Program-made: the position numbers and the translations under genes
The notes under the pieces: generated by a model
Told to the model about the DNA's origin: nothing
The model's database searches: none
Seen by the model: only the letters and a program-made list of their open reading frames with translations
NCBI RefSeq assembly: GCF_019059575.1
Contig: NW_024881996.1
Location: 62,001-126,000 of the forward strand
Direction of reading: 5' to 3'
DNA length: 64,000 nt
DNA from: Amphibalanus amphitrite
Taxonomy: Eukaryota > Arthropoda > Thecostraca > Balanomorpha > Balanidae
Shown here: positions 26,781-37,657 of the stretch, piece by piece
Position numbering within the stretch: position 1 is the stretch's first letter
How the letters are laid out: each line of letters opens with the position of its first letter

Positions 26781-27655
26781 TATAGGAGGGGGGGTCGAAC
26801 GGACCCCCCATGGTTTTTCGCGAATAACTCGCGTAAAAAGCGGCCGATCGCGACGAAACTTTCAGTACCCTCGCGTTAATCAATTTTACACCTACTCTGA
26901 AAATTTCATGACCCTGACCCCAATGACCTTTGACCTGTGACCTACTTTTCGAGACCATGTTTGGCCGGAATCGCGATTCGGCGTATGTCGGCTCGCATTA
27001 GCCGCGCGTTTGCAGTCTTTTCGTGGTTTCAAGCGTTCAAACATGTGATATGATGTTGCCCCCATGCGTTAGAGTGGGTATCAAGGTCACCTGAAGGTCA
27101 GGTCAGGTCACTGACCTTTGATGACCTCGGTTCACTTCTTCGAGTTTTACATGTTTCTAGGCCAGTTTTTGCAGCTGAATTCGAATTTAGCAACCATTTG
27201 AACATTAACGAAGTAGTTTTGGTGCCTTCGTAACATGTTACGAAGCTGTCAGAGGCGGTTGACACCTACTAGGAATACCCGGCAGGACCCCTACTGGTTA
27301 AACTGACCTGACCTGACCCGACCTGGACTAAATGCATGAAGACATCATCTGTGATCAAAACTAACATGATATTCGTGATCAGCACCCCGAAAAAACCCGT
27401 AGCAGCCACACTTTACGACGTTCTAACAGGTCCCGATTTTCCCGACTTTTGGGTCATTGACCTGACCTGCAAGGTCAACCAATGACCTATAGGACCTTAA
27501 AATTAGGGATCATCGGCTTCCTCTCGTCATGGGCAACACGCTCGTTTTTTCCGCGAAGCTCTAGCTCGATCAGGGGCGAAACGGCAAGGGGGGTCCTACA
27601 CCCCCCCCCCTTATACGTTCGCGGCTGGAAAAACACCAATACGGGCGAGGGTTAA

Positions 27656-28762
27656 GGTTCACAAGGCCGCGGCCTTGTCCATTGGCAGTTTCTGTAGGGG
27701 TTTACCGATGGAGCCGTTCAGATGGGAGCACGGGCGACAGTCTCGCCACGCCCGCCTGGCACCCACGCGTTATAGCCACAAAATACCCAGACAGGCCTGC
27801 CAGGAGTCTAGGAGATGGCCCTGACTAAAGGGATCCGGCCCTGCGGATGGATGACGACGGACCAAATAAGTCCGACTTATTTGGTCCGTCACCAGCAGCT
27901 TAACGGAGAATCATGCGGAATGGGCTTGGCAGTTTTGTGGTCAATATCGTCATGCAAGGCAAGTGTCGATACTTTCAGTGGCATTGATTTGAAGTGGCAG
28001 TGATATGCTTAACGGAATAATGCTAATTAATCATGACGATTGTCTCAAGGAAACAGTCAAGCTAATGCGCAGTAGCGAATAGTTCCTAGATCAATGCTTG
28101 AGTATCAGGAAGCTTAACGGGTAACCATTGCAATAGGTCATTATCTTCATGTCAATAGAACCGAAATATCGAAAGCATTTAGGATCTCCCAATGGCTAAC
28201 GATAAGTCCGGACGAATGGAAGCAAGACCCCAGATGAATGAGGGTCTATGAAAGAGAGCTACTATAAGGATAGTAGCCTCCTATTGTGTGCAGATGACTG
28301 GGAGCTTGGTGATTAAGTTTGACACTGTTGGATCCCTTTGGATCATCAGAGGTCAGGGAAATGGCGTCAATAATAGCGTCAGATGCGACACGCGATGGTT
28401 TTGTTGTCACTCTTATGATGACATTCCAATCATTCATCCAAAATATTTGCTTGACCTAGGGCCAGGAATATCGCAACCGAACATCTCAAACGTGAATATA
28501 AGGACGAAAACATTCTAGCAGAAGTGTTGTAAATGTAAAAGGCAGTAGCACCATCGATGCTACGTGAAAGTCATCAATTGAAAATATTTACACTCCAAAC
28601 ACTACATAGTGTGCCCTACGGAATGGGCCAGACAGAGTTATCAAAGCCATTTGGCCGTGTTTTCAAAACAGTTCGCTGCCAGACATCTTCCCTTTGTCAC
28701 ATGAAAATGTTTAACAATTGTTTTAAGCATGCATTATGCTCTGCCAGTTCTCCGTTCCAGCA
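27656..28762. other. non-coding spacer
   Basis: About 1.1 kb between two mobile elements. It contains a small perfect inverted repeat around ACCAAATAAGTCC/GGACTTATTTGGT at 27858-27885, a possible hairpin. No gene or further repeat was recognised. Confidence 0.4.
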
Positions 28763-29180
28763 TTAAAGGGACTATCCCACCTTCGAAAAAATCCCGTTTA
28801 GGATTCGGAAATGTTACTTAGGGCATTGTGACGAATTCTGCAAGTTTTTACGCGTTTTCATTGTATACTTTTTGAAATATTGCGACTTTTATATTTCATC
28901 GTGACGTCATTTAGATCGGATCTGTGACGTAATGAAGGATTTACTTCATGCCAATGAAGGGGGAAATTTGGCAGCAAATATATTTGCTTTCAAATATGAC
29001 GCGGCTCATACAATAACAAAAGTGTCTCTGATTGGGCATTTTGTAGTTGGTGGTATGATAGTCAATGTAAGTATGTTTGACTTCCTGCATGTAAAATTCA
29101 AATACTAACATCACAATTCACATAGGAAAGGAACATATTTTCACCATAACTTTTAAAAAAATTTGTGTCAATTTGGAATA

Positions 29181-30364
29181 GGGGAGAGTGGGGAAAGATG
29201 CCCAGGGTTTTGCTATGTCATATATTATTCGAAAATGACGATCGAAAAGCAAAAACTTGGAGTTTCAACGGAAGCCGACATCATTTTTCTCCAAAAATAT
29301 CACACTTTCGTGCCTGAAATATGATAACTTTTTTTTTTGCTATCAAGCATTTTCCCGAAGAAGTGAAAGGGGGCATCTTACCCCACAGGCTGGGAAAGAC
29401 GCCCCCTGGCGTTGGGGAAGATGCCCCCCTGCACTATAAGTGACATAAATGGGCACGTGAATCGACTGAACGAATCAGTGGTCCCTTCGAGCCTGCAGTA
29501 GACACCAAACGTCATCGTAAGAGCCCTCAAAAGTAGTCGTAAGGAGCTTCAGAGGTCATCGTTAGGGCCATCATAGTCCAACGCGGCCAAACAAGCCTCC
29601 GTGGTGGCGTTCGGAGACCACTGTGGGGCCCTTATAGGTCTTCATGATGCTTGAGGGCCCTCGAGCCCATCGTGGGGACCTCAGATGCCAGCGCGGCCCG
29701 TGGAGGCAACGTGGGAGCCCTCAAAGGATGTCGTGAGGGGCCCTGGAGCCAATAATGGGGCCCACAGAGGCCGTCGTGAGGGCTCTCAGAGTCAGATGCC
29801 GCCCAAAAAGTCGCTGTGTGGGCCGAGAGACCGGCATGGGGAGCTCCCGACCGTACTGGACTCTCAATAGTCCCAGATCGGCTTTTGTCTCTCATCACAA
29901 GTATGTAATAAATGATTTGACGGGCTGCTTGAAGGACAGCCTATGGATTTAGGGGGGGGGGCGTCTTTCCCCATCAGGACAGGGGGCATCTTACCCCAAG
30001 GTACAGAATTAACATTAAATCAGTACAATTTGTTAGCCATAAAACTACACCCTAAAACAAATTGTTTGGGACATAGTACACGCATGTTAATGTATCACGA
30101 CCATAGCAAGGAACATAAAAATTATTTACATTCTTTGATATTTACAATGTTTTGACACCAAAATATTTTTCGAAAGCAGCAAATAAAAAACATTCAATCA
30201 CCAGCCAGCCGTTGCCAAACTGAGCTTCGCAAATTATTGTGCAGTTGACAAAGCAGGCTTCCGCTTTACGCTAAGAACATTAATTTCCAGGTTCGATTCT
30301 TTGTTTTGCCGCTAGAGGGGGTGGGGCGTCTTTCCCACCCTGGGCATCTTACCCCACTCTCCCC
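29181..30364. mobile_element. TA-flanked element with GGGGAGAGTGGGG ends
   Basis: The ends GGGGAGAGTGGGGAAAGATG (left) and, inverted, GGGGAGAGTGGGGTAAGATG (right) continue with CCCAGGG on both sides; they match over about 27 bp with one mismatch. TA flanks each side (29179-29180 and 30365-30366). Partial internal copies of the GGGGCATCTTACCCC and GGCGTCTTTCCCC motifs sit near 29365-29430 and 29955-30000. No coding frame. It is probably a non-autonomous DNA transposon. Confidence 0.7.
29500..29870. repeat. degenerate tandem repeat inside the element
   Basis: Loose units of roughly 30 bp alternate a GTCGTGAGG/CATCGTGGGG core with GGGCCCTC-type sequence (for example 29640-29790). The units are too diverged for an exact period by eye. 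Confidence 0.5.
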
Positions 30365-30366
30365 TA

Positions 30367-31336
30367 CAATTGAAGTGAACAAGTGTGAAATTTGAATGAA
30401 AATAACCAACATTCCTGACCTAACCTTACCTACTTTGACTTTCCTAAAAAGTTTGCAATACCCTTAATACCAACCTAAAACCCCCATGCCAGATGTCTAC
30501 AACATACAAACCTTTCAACCAGCCTACTACAGTAACACCTCACAACCTATTCCATTCTGAACCTATTGATTGGGATTTTTGTATACCTACTTTTACTCAT
30601 TGCATCCTAGCTTGCTATTATAGCAAACATGCAGGTATTTAAAGAAATGTTTTGTTTTTCCTTCTTAGCTGTTGAAATTTCTTGAATGCCAACACAACAC
30701 AACACACCATGCGCATATGACAGAGGTCTCCGTCACTGCGGAAGGAAGATCGCAATGCTGCTTGGAGGCTGTTGACAGAAAGTGATCAGTAAGTTATGAC
30801 CCTATGCATAATGCTACAATTATTTTTTTTGTATACAGGGAGGTGGTCAGAGATTGAACATGCCTCAGCATCATATATTTGAATGCTGATAATTATGTAT
30901 ACGAGCATTGACCAATCAATTGAAACTAGAAAATTAGATAAGTGCTTAACAAAATGGATTGGTGAAGATTAGATTGCCTATATAAAGCATGCAATGTTGA
31001 CTACATAACATACTGCATAAAATGTAGTCTGTTCCATATTATGTTTGCGCCTATGGTCAAAGCTGCTTCTTCAATTTGCTTCTTCGTTCAATGTAGGGAT
31101 GTAGCCAAGGGGGTGGCCACGGGTGTCATGGTCTCCCCCAAAGGCGAGAAATTAAATAAAATAAAATAAAGATAAATAAAAACAGCTGTACCATACCCCC
31201 AAAAATAGTGGGCCAAATCCGAGTTTTCCTTTTTTGGAGGGGGTACGACACTAGGCCGCGACCTGTGGCCCCTCCCTCAGTAAAATCTTGGCTATGGCTC
31301 AATAATTTGAGTCTGTGCTTTATGTCTATGACTATT
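30367..31336. other. AT-rich non-coding region
   Basis: No gene visible. AT-rich sequence with short runs; a GGGGGTACGACACTAGGCCGC-like stretch near 31240 next to CCCCTCCCTCAG is unexplained. Confidence 0.4.
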
Positions 31337-31666
31337 CTATACAGGAGCTATGCAATCCTGTTTTCTTTCTAGGTTCATGCTGTTCTGAGGTGAAACATTT
31401 TCCTGGCATGGTGGCACTTTGTCAGTGTGGGGTGAGGTAGGCATCCACTGTGATGTGGCTGACCCTGTCGGCTCCCACTCCCCCTCTGACCCGGCCATGC
31501 GTCCCGCCAGGTTGTCGTGTTCCGCCAGCTGCTGCGCCGGCGTTGGCAGCGCACAGCCGCTACCAGCTGACACGCCGACCGGTGCGCGGCGCGCGTGCGC
31601 CGGGCGCCGACGGCCGCCGTCTGGCAGCAACAGCGCTGCCAGTGACTCGCGCTGCTGCTGCAGAAA
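31337..31666 (-). CDS. weak exon candidate, unknown protein
   Basis: A minus-strand frame opens at a plausible acceptor (CCTTGTCCAG before TTTCTGCAGCAG, boundary 31666/31667). It reads FLQQQRESLAALLLPDGG, then an Arg/Ala-rich part, then QQLAEHDNLAGRMAGSEGE, and ends at a stop at 31337. A donor-like GACAGGGTCAG near 31466 could end the exon earlier. The opposite strand is also fairly open because of GC content. I do not recognise the protein. Confidence 0.25.
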   Translation of the reverse strand, partial: FLQQQRESLAALLLPDGGRRRPAHARRAPVGVSAGSGCALPTPAQQLAEHDNLAGRMAGSEGEWEPTGSATSQWMPTSPHTDKVPPCQENVSPQNSMNLERKQDCIAPV

Positions 31667-31773
31667 CTGGACAAGGATCGTAGAATCCTGGCGTGTTTTT
31701 GTAACGTCCATTAGAGTGATTTAGACGCAGCGTGTAGAAAGGACTCGTTTATTGACGTGTGACTTTCTGACAG

Positions 31774-31903
31774 CTCAGTCACCTGTTGACGGCGGCGCAC
31801 AGCGTCACCTACCCGCCCTACAGCCGGCCCAGCAGGGTGAGTAGTGAGTACCAATACCCGCCCTGCAGCCGGCCCCAGCAGGGTGAGTAGTGTGTACTGA
31901 GTA
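31774..31903. repeat. 50-bp tandem duplication with an inverted copy at 34564-34654
   Basis: A segment CTCAGTCACCTGTTGACGGC...CAGCAGGGTGAGTAGTGAGT is partly repeated in tandem (the CCGCCCT-CAGCCGGCCC-AGCAGGGTGAGTAGT unit occurs twice). It appears again in inverted orientation at 34564-34654. Each copy ends in a donor-like AGGGTGAGTAG, so the repeated piece looks like an exon end plus intron start. Which strand, if any, is spliced is not clear. Confidence 0.7.
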
Positions 31904-32114
31904 GCGCTCAGAGTTAGCTTGAAGTTGTTTAACATGATGCACTGTTTTTCATGAGTCGTCCCCATCGCTGCTTGTGACTTGCAAGTTCCTTCTTTTTCGG
32001 CAGTGCGTCCCAATTATATCAGCGATTTTCACCTCTGAGAAGTGTAGTTGCCGTACTAGTGAAAAAGCGTGTATCTTTGAAATAAACATTCCGTTTCATC
32101 TGCCCACTGCCACT

Positions 32115-32262
32115 AACGCCCCTCTGCCCTCTCCTGCAGCGGACGGGGAGACCCACCTGACCGCTCCTTCCCCCTGTTTTGCTGCAGGCGGGGAGGCCCG
32201 CCCTGACCTTCTCCTCTACCCTCTGCCCTCTCCCGCAGCGGACGGAGAGGCCCGCCCGGGCC
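32115..32262 (+). repeat. repeated acceptor-like segment
   Basis: The unit CCTCTGCCCTCTCCTGCAGC followed by GGACGGGGAG occurs near 32121 and 32219, with a third related copy (TTTTGCTGCAGGCGGGGAGG) between them. Each has a pyrimidine tract, CAG and the same following bases, like an intron end plus exon start copied in tandem. No convincing exon continues from them. Confidence 0.45.
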
Positions 32263-32793
32263 CCAGGGGTCGATTCGAGATGGCGCACTAGGAAGCTAGT
32301 AAGACTAGGTGGCCAAGTGACACTTGAAGGTAGTGACACTAAGCGGCATTTTACACCAATCGGCTAGTGGCTCAGCGTGAACCGAAATCGCCTAGTGAGA
32401 CTTGAAATCAAGTGGCACTAGGGCCTTAGTGCGCCAACGCGAACCGGCTGCAGTTCCGCACGGAGAGGCGGCGGCGCTGGAGGCCAACACCCCGGGTCGC
32501 GGCCTGTAGCTGACGGTGCTGGAGCCGCGAGTCACCGTGGTGGCTGGCCATGGAGACTTGGAAAAGGTGGGTCTCCGCGCAGCGGAGGAAGGGGCGGCGG
32601 CTGACAGTGGTGGCCGCCAACGGGGAGCTGGGCGGCGTGGGTCCGTGCATAGCGGGGATGTTCGAAAGGGCAGCATCAGCTGCATTGTTTGAAGAGCTGC
32701 TGCAGTTAGGCGTTGAGATATGATCGCAGACTTGCAAGGAGATGGGCTCCTGAGATGCGTGCTTTTTTGCTCCGATGATCCGGCTGATCGCTG

Positions 32794-33964
32794 TTAACCC
32801 TCGCCCCGTTGGGGGGGCCATTTTGGCCCCCCCTGTGGTTTTTCCTGAATAGCAAGCGCCGCCAAATTTTCCTTACCTTCCCGGGCATCAGTTTGACACC
32901 TTCACACCAAATTTCAAGTCTTAGGTCACCTTAGGTCAGGAGTTATTGAGGTCAAACTGAGGTCATGTTCGAGCAAAAATGAGCAAAAAACATGCAATCT
33001 TGAAACGCTCACCAAATCTACAGTTATCAAGCAATTTCAAAGTTCTTTATATGGTCTAGTAGACAAAAAGCGGCGCTACAAAACTGCTATCTCGGATTTT
33101 CAAAATTTTTGGTTTTTGACAAAAAAAAAATCAAAAAATTGATTTTTTTAGAAAAACATTGAAAAAATCCAAAAATTTTCCGAATTTCGAAAAAACCGGA
33201 ATATATGTGATAGTCCCAGCGCTCTTCTATATACATACCAAATTTCAGATCGATATCTCGTTTTTTGGCCAAGTTATAACGAAAAAACTGTTCAAAAATG
33301 ATGACGTCAAATTTTTGAACTCAATTTTTAGCAATTCTAGACCACGTACGGCAAAAAAAAAGACCACCATTGAACTCCCCGTGACGAGCTGCATCGATTC
33401 GATACCCATTTTATGCAAAAATATTAACTTTGAAATTTGACCTAATTTGACCTGACCTTGACCTGACCTTGACCTGACCTTGACCAAAACGTGATCTAAG
33501 CTGGCCCCAAAGGCTGCCTGACCCATATAATCGCATTTGTCATGTAAAATGGACCATAAAACATGTATCACACGACACTTTCATATTGTGACCCCCCCCG
33601 TGACCTGACCTCTGTGACCTGACCTGGTATCAGTGACCTCAAATAGCAAAATATGTGTTTGAAGAACATTTCCCCATCGATGATTTTCAATGAAATGCAT
33701 TTTACTCGATTTTACAACGCATTTCTTGAAGTGCCTGTAAACGGTGAAAATTGGACCTTTGACCTGACCTGTGACGTCATCGGTTTGACCTAGGTCAATA
33801 AAATTGGGTCACAAGGTAGTTCCCCGTTGGGGCTATCCAACGCCGTTTACCGCTTGTCGCTATGTTGCGTGGTTCTCGAGATCTTAGGGGGGGGGGGCCA
33901 AAATGGCCCCCCCCCCCCCCAACCGGGCGCGTTGCTCGGCAGAGCCCAACGGGGCGCGGGTTAG
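32794..33964. mobile_element. TTAA-flanked element, copy 4, with AGGTCA array
   Basis: It starts TTAACCCTCGCCCCGTTGGG and ends inverted (CCCAACGGGGCGCGGGTTAG). Both ends carry a G-run, CCATTTTGG, C-run hairpin. The interior contains a compact array of TGACCT hexamers (33438-33484) and further TGACCT runs at 33600-33630 and 33750-33800. No transposase. The ends are well preserved, so this copy is probably comparatively young. Confidence 0.75.
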
Positions 33965-33984
33965 TCTATGAGGTCGCATCAGCC

Positions 33985-34172
33985 GCCCGCGGTCACCAGG
34001 CCGGGGAGGTATATACGTCTACAGCAGCTGTGTTATTTGTCTGTCCCGGTTGTATCACCCAGTCCTCCCCCGTCCCCAGGCCGGTGAGGTGCGTCTCCCA
34101 GCATTGCTGGTGTATTGTTTATCTGTCCCGGTTCCCCCGTCCTCAGGCCGGTGAGGTGCGTCTCCAGCTGCG
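33985..34172 (+). repeat. three tandem copies of an acceptor junction
   Basis: The segment CAGGCCGGTGAGGTGCGTCT, preceded by CTGTCCCGGTT and a C/T-rich tract, occurs near 34078 and 34144, with a more diverged copy (CAGGCCGGGGAGGTATATAC) near 34000. The copies are about 65-75 bp apart. Each resembles an intron 3' end plus exon start. The last copy runs into the exon candidate that follows. Confidence 0.6.
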
Positions 34173-34511
34173 CTGTCAGACGATCCAGTGGAACGAGCAG
34201 CATCACCGGTCACCACCGTTCCGGCCGGTCCAGAGAGCGGCGGCGGGGCGGCCGGGGACGCGGAGCGGACGGCGGACCCGCTCCCGGCCGCGGCCGGCCA
34301 CCACCCGGCGCCGGTACCGGGCCGGGTCCGCAGCAGCAGCGACTCGGGCCACCGGTACTGCCTGCACGGACAGCTGGTCTCTGTGCTGCCGTCAGTCCGA
34401 CTGGACAGCGCTGCGCTCAAATCGGCCGCCCTGCCGACAGTGCCGGAGGTGCCCGTCCGACTCACCAGACCTTCAGCGGCCGCCGCACGGCCAGCTCATA
34501 CCGGCCGCTGA
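34153..34511 (+). CDS. weak exon candidate, disordered protein
   Basis: The frame ending at TGA 34509-34511 has G/C-ending codons and reads SPAALSDDPVERAASPV, then Ala/Pro/Gly-rich sequence, then GHRYCLHGQLVSVLPSVRL and LPTVPEVPVRLTRP. It follows the tandem acceptor copies. Another frame from the acceptor at 34146 (AGEVRLQLRCQTIQWNEQ) is equally protein-like for its first 25 codons, so the true frame is uncertain. No family recognised. Confidence 0.25.
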
Positions 34512-34563
34512 GGAGGGCTTTTCCATAAAACTCTCAGTGCTAGTGATTTTGGCATTGGCATGG

Positions 34564-34654
34564 GGGCGGGTATTAGTACTCACTACTCACCCTGCTGGGG
34601 CCGGCTGAAGGGCGGGTAGGTCACGTGGTGCGCCGCCGTCAACAGGTGACTGAG
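34564..34654. repeat. inverted copy of the 31774-31903 segment
   Basis: The reverse complement matches 31774-31870 over about 90 bp, including the GTTGACGGCGGCGCAC core and the donor-like GGTGAGTAGTGAGTAC. The two copies are 2.7 kb apart in opposite orientation. Confidence 0.75.
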
Positions 34655-34894
34655 CCGGTGTACCGATCCAGGACCTCAATTATGATTATAAGTAAAACGG
34701 GATGTAGGGATGAAGTCAGCTTGTGCTCAAGACTGACGTCATGAAAATCGACACGTGAATATAGCGGGCATGTTTGCTCCCTGCCCTGCTGCCGTGCGGG
34801 CGTTCGAATCTCTCCCAGTTTGTCGGCCCGTGTATCTGTCTGTCCCGTCCCCCGCGTGTCTCTCCGCCGGGTGACGCCGCTCTGTCTGTTCCAG

Positions 34895-35022
34895 CCGGCT
34901 CCCAGCTGCGCTCGCCGAGCCAGACGCAGCAGGTGATGTCGCCGTCGGTCGTGGTGCGCGACTGTGCGCCCATCCCACGTCCAACGCCCCCCCCCCCCCC
35001 CCCTCCACAACGCGCGCTGTAG
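34895..35022 (+). CDS. candidate terminal exon, unknown protein
   Basis: A good acceptor (CTCTGTCTGTTCCAG, ending 34894) is followed by a frame reading GSQLRSPSQTQQVMSPSVVV, then RDCAPIPRPT and a Pro run, with a stop at 35020-35022. The Pro run is encoded by a long C homopolymer at about 34987-35002; with a different C count the frame would instead continue to 35242. The coding impression is moderate and the family was not recognised. Confidence 0.35.
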
Positions 35023-35242
35023 CGCCTGCCGAGCGCCGGCTGCTGCCGGGCCCGCCGTCGTACTTTTATGGCCTTGCGCCGTCAGTCGCCAGCTGGTGGT
35101 GGCGACCCGTGATCGCTCGCGTACGTTCGCCGGCGCGCCCATTGCAGAGAAGGGGTTCGCGCATGCCCATTATAGAGGGGCGCCCTTGCGGAGGCGGTAC
35201 GCGCTACGCTGTAGACACTACTGCTTGTACCTGGTTGGGTAG

Positions 35243-36157
35243 CTCCTTTGCACATTGTTTGTTCATGGATGTAAATACAAGTTACATGACTGATGAGTGT
35301 AATGCTTACATTTTTGAACTAAGAAATGCCACAGGGCAGGTTACCTCGGTGAGTTTCTGATATCAACATACTGAACATAAGAGCAGAATAATTATCCATA
35401 GAGCGTTAAGGATTTTAGTCACCGAATTCACCTGTCAGTAATTGCATATGGTGGCACCATGAGCATGAGTACCTTGCCTTGCCTTGTCCGATCCTTTTCA
35501 CAACAAGCAAGTAGAATCTGGGAAAAGCAGTGCTCTAAAATTGGATATTGGTTGGGTGTGCCGATGAAGAAAAAAAAATCCTAGGAGAAAATAACTGCAG
35601 TATTTTTGTAAAATGGTGTAATGCCAATTTTTATGCTAACTGATAAACCAGGATTTCATGTCAGGATCTTGACAGGGTGTAGAACAAAAGGATGTGGGTG
35701 CATCAACTGTCAAGTGACAAGTGAGCTGGCTGTTGGGAATACATGAAACTCTTTTCAGAGATCAAGTAAAGTCGGTCATTCATATTTTAGGGATAAAAAT
35801 ATTTCCCCATTAGGTGTGATTTGCCACCAAAAAGGCTGAAAAATGAAACACTGGGGAAAAGGCAGGGAACTTACAAAGCATGTGCATATGTAGATAACTG
35901 ATGATTGTCTCTGTTCAAGCATGATCTGAATCTGCAGCCTGTTCTGTTCCACATGAGTTACCTGGACAGCATCACACATGAATTTCTGCGTGCTTTAAAC
36001 AGAAATGCCTTCATTTCCTTAAAATATATTCATTTTTCACACAAAGACAACAAAAATGTACATGTAGGTGGGTGCTGTGGCAAGAAATTACATACAAATG
36101 TATTTTGCCATGTAGGTACCCTTCTTTCACAGCACAATCATCAATCATAATTAAGAG
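35243..36157. other. non-coding region
   Basis: AT-rich sequence without a supportable gene or repeat. Confidence 0.4.
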
Positions 36158-36225
36158 CACCAAGACGTTCACTGATGTTAGTTGTCGGACTTTCGTCCCC
36201 GTCTTGAGTTGAGATGTTAGTTTCA

Positions 36226-36262
36226 CAACGTTTCGGCCAGTTACTTCTCCGGCCGTCGTCAG
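36226..36262 (-). ncRNA. hammerhead-like core motif, left arm
   Basis: Mirror copy of the motif at 37804-37840. Confidence 0.3.
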
Positions 36263-36333
36263 GTGTTCTTTGGCCCTTAGAAGGACCTGGATGTTGGTGG
36301 CGTTGCGCCGTACGCGTCATACCGTTCGAAAGC

Positions 36334-36408
36334 TCCTGTAGTCAGCGGGAATCGAACTCGGGTTTCCCCGGTGATAGTCCACGGTTCTAACCACTCCACT
36401 ATCGAGGC
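36334..36408 (-). pseudogene. tRNA-Asp-like sequence, left arm
   Basis: Mirror copy of the sequence at 37658-37732, with the same boxes and the same mismatches, since the palindrome arms are nearly identical. Confidence 0.45.
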
Positions 36409-36438
36409 AGACATCGTTATGGAGCTGGAAACTTGGTG

Positions 36439-37032
36439 TCATTTATCCCCCAGATGTTTTTGTGATTTCCTTAGTAGTGGGAGCCATATTGGGCTGATGT
36501 CAACGCTTGGCTTGCTGATGGGGTTGCTAGCCAGCGCCATGTGTGCGGCTTCCTTGATTTTTCTGATTTTCCAGTGTGGCTCCTTGTCGATGATGGTGGT
36601 ATCATCCCAAGCAGGTCTGTGATCTCCTTCAGACCATGCATGCTCCGCCACACCGGATTTCAGTGTTTCGCCTCGGATGGTGGCCTTCCTGTGTTCTTCG
36701 AGCCTGACCGCCAGTGGGCGGCCAGTCTCGCCCTTGTATGACCTGCCGCAGCTGCACGGGATGTCGTATATGCAGTTCTTTGTTTGCTCCTTGGTGGTTG
36801 GCGGTCTGACCTTTGTGAGTGACCTGCGGAGGGTGGTGGTACTTCTGAACACCGTCCTGATGTTGTATGCTCCGCAGATTCGCCTTAGCTTCTCTGACAG
36901 TCCTCTGTTGTATGGGAGGGATACTGTCGCGATTGGCTTATCCCTTGGTTGTTGTTGGGATGCTTCCTTGGGTTTGTGTTTCATGAAGCTCGTTGGGTAT
37001 CCGTTTCTCCTGAAGGTGCTGGTAAGGCGTGA
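36439..37032 (-). pseudogene. Penelope-like GIY-YIG endonuclease fragment, left arm
   Basis: Mirror copy of the right-arm fragment, read leftward from the palindrome centre. The protein is identical apart from the residue at the centre itself. The frame is open across the centre into antisense sequence of the other arm, but that extension is an artefact of the palindrome. Without reverse transcriptase it cannot be a full element. Confidence 0.8.
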
Positions 37033-37033
37033 T

Positions 37034-37627
37034 TCACGCCTTACCAGCACCTTCAGGAGAAACGGATACCCAACGAGCTTCATGAAACACAAACCCAAGG
37101 AAGCATCCCAACAACAACCAAGGGATAAGCCAATCGCGACAGTATCCCTCCCATACAACAGAGGACTGTCAGAGAAGCTAAGGCGAATCTGCGGAGCATA
37201 CAACATCAGGACGGTGTTCAGAAGTACCACCACCCTCCGCAGGTCACTCACAAAGGTCAGACCGCCAACCACCAAGGAGCAAACAAAGAACTGCATATAC
37301 GACATCCCGTGCAGCTGCGGCAGGTCATACAAGGGCGAGACTGGCCGCCCACTGGCGGTCAGGCTCGAAGAACACAGGAAGGCCACCATCCGAGGCGAAA
37401 CACTGAAATCCGGTGTGGCGGAGCATGCATGGTCTGAAGGAGATCACAGACCTGCTTGGGATGATACCACCATCATCGACAAGGAGCCACACTGGAAAAT
37501 CAGAAAAATCAAGGAAGCCGCACACATGGCGCTGGCTAGCAACCCCATCAGCAAGCCAAGCGTTGACATCAGCCCAATATGGCTCCCACTACTAAGGAAA
37601 TCACAAAAACATCTGGGGGATAAATGA
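37034..37627 (+). pseudogene. Penelope-like GIY-YIG endonuclease fragment, right arm
   Basis: C-terminal part of a Penelope-like retroelement protein. From the centre it reads STFRRNGYPTSFMKHK (end of the reverse transcriptase/linker region), then LPYNRGLSEKLRRI and, about 85 residues on, the endonuclease: CIYDIPCSCGRSYKGETGR with the Cys-x-Cys pair and the Y-x-GETGR core of the GIY-YIG fold, followed by RLEEHRKA. It ends with KIKEAAHMAL and a stop at 37625-37627. GIY-YIG nicks the target DNA before reverse transcription. The frame is intact but 5'-truncated; no reverse transcriptase catalytic motif is present. Confidence 0.85.
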
Positions 37628-37657
37628 CACCAAGTTTCCAGCTCCATAACGATGTCT

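Larger units (their letters stand above)
25482..27655. mobile_element. TTAA-flanked element, copy 3, split by a mariner-like insertion
   Basis: The left end TTAACCCTTGCCCGTA (25482) continues, after the insertion, at 26781 with TAGGAGGGGGGGTCG. The right end is ACGGGCGAGGGTTAA (to 27655). Without the 1283-bp insert and one TA copy the element is about 889 bp. G-run/C-run hairpins lie inside both ends, and the interior (26900-27500) holds many TGACCT/AGGTCA hexamers. Same family as the copies at 11459, 13201 and 32794. Confidence 0.75.

Noticed and set aside
36439..37627. Two overlapping 316-residue open frames, one on each strand
   Set aside because: They mirror each other exactly about position 37033. 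The first part of each is antisense to the other arm; only the part beyond the centre is a real Penelope-like protein fragment.
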